NCBI GenBank assembly: GCA_903847415.1
Contig: CAINDR010000017.1
Location: forward strand, 1-40,966
Reading direction: 5' to 3'
DNA from: Candidatus Falkowiibacteriota bacterium
GTDB lineage: Bacteria; Patescibacteriota; Patescibacteriia; Patescibacteriales; UBA12465
Length of the DNA: 40,966 nt
Each line of letters opens with the position of its first letter. Position 1 is the first letter of the stretch. The position numbers were made by a program, and so were the translations under genes. The notes below the pieces were generated by a model. The model worked only from the letters and a program-made list of their open reading frames with translations. It was not told the DNA's origin and did no database searches. Below, piece after piece: positions 38,737 through 40,966 of the stretch.

Positions 38737-39822
38737 ATGAGATTAACTTTAAAATCAAAAAAGAAGAAAATTTTAGTAGCAATGTCTGGTGGGGTTGATT
38801 CTAGTGTCGCTGCTCAGTTGCTAGTTAATCAGGGACATCAAGTGGCTGGTGTTTTTTTGCGTTTTTGGAAAGATCCTCAAGCTTCTTCTACTGAAGAAAA
38901 TAAATGTTGTTCTTTGCAATCTTTTTTGGACGCGAAAGCAGTTTGTGGAAAAATAGGAATTCCTCTTTATTCTTTTGATTTCTCTGATCCTTTCAAAAAA
39001 GAAGTTGTTGATTATTTTTTGGATTCTTATGCAAAGGGAGAGACACCAAATCCTTGCATTCGGTGTAATCGAAAGATAAAACTTGGCCGTTTGTTAGAAA
39101 TGATGGCCGGTTTAAATTTCGAATATCTAGCTACTGGTCATTATGCCATTATTAAACATGGTCGCACGAGATCCAAGCTTTATCGGGCAAAAGATAACAC
39201 CAAAGATCAGTCTTATTTTTTATATTCATTTAATCAGGAAAAATTAAAGAAACTTTTGTTTCCTCTTGGTAATCTAAAGAAAACAGAAGTCAGAAAATTA
39301 GCGGCAAAATTCGGTTTGCCGACCGCTAGTAAGCAGGAGAGTCAAGATATTTGTTTTCTTTCTGGCGCTCATCAAGATTTTTTAAAGAGACATTTAACTC
39401 TTCAACCTGGTCCGATAAAAATTTTAGATACTAACGAATTGATCGGCGAACATCAGGGGTTGCCACTTTACACAATTGGCCAACGAAAGGGAATTGAGGT
39501 CGGAGGTATTGGGCCATTTTATGCAGCGAAGTTAGATTATAAGTCAAATACTTTATTTGTAGTTAAAGATTGGAATGGTGAATTGCTTTATCGCTTTGAG
39601 TGCTTGGTTAATGATTTGATTTGGTGTGAAGAAGCGCCATCAAAAAGTTTTAGTTGCTCGGCAGTAATTCGCTATGGGCATCCAGCCGAAGCTTGTTTTG
39701 TGGAGATTTCCAAGAAAACAGTTTTAGTTAAATTTAAGAAAGCGCAACGTGCCGTTACCCCTGGCCAAAGTATTGTTTTTTATCAAAAAACTCGTGTTTT
39801 GGGTGGTGGAATTATTACTTAG
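38737..39822 (+). CDS. mnmA: tRNA-specific 2-thiouridylase MnmA
   Basis: 361 residues. It thiolates U34 of Lys, Glu and Gln tRNAs. The PP-loop is AMSGGVDSS (15-23), the catalytic cysteines are C107 (NPCIRCN) and C206 (SQDICFL), and the C-terminal domains include GLPLYTIGQRKG. Sulfur would come from a cysteine desulfurase, possibly linked to the Fe-S scaffold at the left edge; the relay is unknown. Starts 3 bases after dtd. Confidence 0.97.
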   Translation: MRLTLKSKKKKILVAMSGGVDSSVAAQLLVNQGHQVAGVFLRFWKDPQASSTEENKCCSLQSFLDAKAVCGKIGIPLYSFDFSDPFKKEVVDYFLDSYAKGETPNPCIRCNRKIKLGRLLEMMAGLNFEYLATGHYAIIKHGRTRSKLYRAKDNTKDQSYFLYSFNQEKLKKLLFPLGNLKKTEVRKLAAKFGLPTASKQESQDICFLSGAHQDFLKRHLTLQPGPIKILDTNELIGEHQGLPLYTIGQRKGIEVGGIGPFYAAKLDYKSNTLFVVKDWNGELLYRFECLVNDLIWCEEAPSKSFSCSAVIRYGHPAEACFVEISKKTVLVKFKKAQRAVTPGQSIVFYQKTRVLGGGIIT

Positions 39823-39825
39823 TTT

Positions 39826-39854
39826 TTGTTATACTAATCCAGTATTTATAAACT
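39826..39854 (+). promoter_or_regulatory. Weak promoter of the 39870 gene
   Basis: TTGTTA (39826-39831), 17-bp spacer, TAAACT (39849-39854), 15 bases before the ATG; the leader would be under 10 nt. Confidence 0.4.
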
Positions 39855-39869
39855 AGTGATAATATTTTT

Positions 39870-40226
39870 ATGGCTCAAGATCTCAAAACAATTTTTGTTC
39901 GGTTGGAAGAATACAAGGCGCGTCGGCGAGAATTAAAGAATCGCTATCGTGACGCTTTGTCAGTTCATGGTGAATATCAAGCAATGATCGATGATTTAGA
40001 AGTTTTAAAAGCGAATAAGAAAAAAATTGAGGCGAGCATTCAAAGTGATTTTAAAGAAGAGTTTGATCAGTTAGAGGGCTTGAAATTACATATTGCCAGT
40101 GATTCGCAGCTACTTAGTGATTTAGCGATTAATCAATTAGTGAAGGGAGAGTTGGTTAAGATTATCGATGATCATCAAACGGAGTATGAGCCACAGTTTT
40201 CAGTGAAATTCAAAAAGGCTAAATAA
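39870..40226 (+). CDS. Small coiled-coil protein of unknown function
   Basis: 118 residues, charged and helical: residues 5-75 look like a two-helix hairpin or coiled coil (RLEEYKARRRELKNRY, YQAMIDDLEVLKANKKKIE), then a helix-turn-helix-like end (LLSDLAINQLVKGE). No cysteines, no membrane part. Not recognised. Weak promoter upstream, and 52 bases to the next gene. Confidence 0.68.
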   Translation: MAQDLKTIFVRLEEYKARRRELKNRYRDALSVHGEYQAMIDDLEVLKANKKKIEASIQSDFKEEFDQLEGLKLHIASDSQLLSDLAINQLVKGELVKIIDDHQTEYEPQFSVKFKKAK

Positions 40227-40278
40227 TTTTTTTTAAGTTTAAAAAAATAAAAATAATTAACAACTAAATATTATAATC

Positions 40279-40581
40279 ATGGATCAAAAAGACCAGGACA
40301 TTTTATATTTACTGGACTCTTTAAGGGATCCAGATAAAAACGTTTCGTTTTCTGCTTTAGAAAATCTAATTAAAATGCCGATTAGTAATTTTCAAGAGCA
40401 AGATTTAATTCGACTAAAGAATTGCGATGTTCCAGTTTTCAAAGCTTTCGCAGAGATTATGTTGGTAAAATTTGATTTAGAAATGAATCCCCTTAAGCCT
40501 AGTGAGCAAAAAATTGAGACAACTCTTCTTTGGCCGATTAGCCGAAAGAAATGGTTAGTATTTTTAAAGAGCTGTTTTTAA
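40279..40581 (+). CDS. Small hypothetical protein, 100 residues
   Basis: Helical and acidic; residues 5-65 (LYLLDSLRDPDKNVSFSALENLIKMP) could be HEAT-like helix pairs. No signal peptide. The reading frame ends in the terminator stem at 40568-40600. Its match to a start with C at -1 and no ribosome-binding site is ordinary here. Not recognised; plausible gene by position and coding style. Confidence 0.6.
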   Translation: MDQKDQDILYLLDSLRDPDKNVSFSALENLIKMPISNFQEQDLIRLKNCDVPVFKAFAEIMLVKFDLEMNPLKPSEQKIETTLLWPISRKKWLVFLKSCF

Positions 40582-40600
40582 ATAAACCGCTCTTTTTTGA
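40568..40600 (+). terminator. Terminator after the 40279 gene
   Basis: AAGAGC and GCTCTT arms around a 16-base loop, followed by TTTT; the left arm lies inside the coding sequence's last codons. Confidence 0.75.
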
Positions 40601-40670
40601 TTTAGAAATAAAAAAAGCACTTATTTGAGAGAAGTTGCTTAGAGATATTTTGTAAGTATATCTGATAAAT

Positions 40671-40699
40671 AAAAAGAAGACCTCATTGGTCTTCTTTTT
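40671..40699. terminator. Second strong terminator, probably of the minus-strand transposase
   Basis: AAAAAGAAGACC (40671-40682), TCATT loop, GGTCTTCTTTTT (40688-40699); perfect 12-bp arms and T-runs on both strands. Between 40700 and 40829 I see no gene, only a CAGAAATTTCTG palindrome (40759-40770). Confidence 0.88.
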
Positions 40700-40829
40700 G
40701 ACACTGAAAAAATAATTTAAAAATTTGTATTCAAGTTGAATAATACAGTTGAGCATCCTCAGAAATTTCTGGCAGTAGGAGTGTTTTTTGCTAATAATAA
40801 GCCAGAAGTTATTAACAGCCATTTTTGTT

Positions 40830-40966
40830 TTAGGTACACACATTTTGCACTCTAGCTAAAGCCTCATTTGGGGTGAGGCCATCTAGGGCACAATGTTCTA
40901 AATTATTATAGTAATAGTTCCATTGTCTAATCTTCTTCTTTAATCCTAACACAGTCCTAAACTCAT
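40830..40966 (-). mobile_element. 3' end of an integrase-core (DDE) transposase, IS element cut by window
   Basis: Read from the right edge in the frame whose first full codon is at 40964, the minus strand encodes 44 residues and a TAA at 40832-40830. QWNYYYNNLEHCALDG (14-29) and LTPNEALARVQ (30-40) match the end of rve-type integrase domains of IS3/IS481-like elements, in which an N-x-x-R/E-x-H-x-x-L-x-x-x-T/S-P motif is typical. The catalytic residues lie beyond the edge. No clear terminal inverted repeat could be identified downstream. Confidence 0.82.

Noticed and set aside
40538-40843. 101-residue minus-strand reading frame
   Set aside because: It spans two terminators and the end of the transposase; its translation is Lys/Phe/Ser-rich by AT content.
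1-40966. Alternative genetic code (UGA as Gly)
   Set aside because: UGA ends several genes cleanly at ATGA overlaps, and conserved proteins have no in-frame UGA.
1-40966. CRISPR array or tRNA genes
   Set aside because: I found no regularly spaced repeats and no cloverleaf with a T-arm in the intergenic regions I read.

Overview
The window (about 35% GC by eye) looks like a chromosomal piece from a Candidate Phyla Radiation bacterium (Patescibacteria, most likely the Parcubacteria/Paceibacteria side). Evidence: compact single-domain housekeeping genes, a surface protein of a type seen in these phyla, membrane-anchored Ser/Thr-rich secreted proteins, a sigma factor followed by a membrane-anchored partner, and almost no Shine-Dalgarno sequences. 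UGA is a normal stop (ATGA gene overlaps at 11468, 37157 and 38293), so the UGA-recoding Gracilibacteria and SR1 are unlikely. The lineage call is inference.

Layout, left to right. 1-768: the end of an IscU/NifU-type Fe-S scaffold gene and a GtrA membrane protein. 790-2580, minus strand: a secreted protein with Asp-box repeats and a type IX-secretion-like C-terminus, foreign-looking here, and an RRM protein. 2673-5561, minus strand: the classical secE-nusG-rplK-rplA block followed by a GT2 glycosyltransferase. 5756-8500: an APH-fold kinase and a large unrecognised membrane protein. 8642-13342: rsmI, then metG-cvpA-tsaC-ctpA. Between rsmI and metG the minus strand holds a consensus promoter and a strong terminator only about 55 nt apart, a good small-RNA candidate. 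13376-17679: an unknown gene, pyrG, a SIMPL protein, a receiver-like protein, HU and a small HTH protein. 17939-20588: an ECF-type sigma gene and its likely membrane partner, separated by a DUF4143 ATPase with its own promoter. 20589-24701: a densely structured leader of about 400 nt and a 1204-residue surface (S-layer-like) protein.

24821-26054 is an accessory island. Two imperfect direct repeats of about 62 bp flank a KilA-N gene broken by one in-frame TAG, a terminator, and a structured element closed by a 22-bp stem. 26156-34148 is mainly envelope and secretion: a CARDB-like secreted protein, an O-antigen-ligase/TPR protein, an anchored unknown, and a 1192-residue secreted fusion of permuted NlpC/P60-like, thermonuclease, lamin-tail and LamG-like domains. 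34228-38296 has the RNase P RNA gene running without a terminator into a lipid-linked sugar transferase and two glycosyltransferases. 38293-40581 has dtd, mnmA and two small unknown genes. The right edge cuts the 3' end of an integrase-type transposase.

Together the genes describe a host-dependent small cell with a complete information-processing core, a glycosylated S-layer-like surface, and secreted enzymes that could salvage nucleic acid. Promoters I could recognise are sigma70-like with a 17-bp spacer, with the caveat that this spacing was what I looked for. Most CDS starts have T at -1 and no ribosome-binding site, and a few promoters lie so close to the ATG that leaderless mRNAs are likely.
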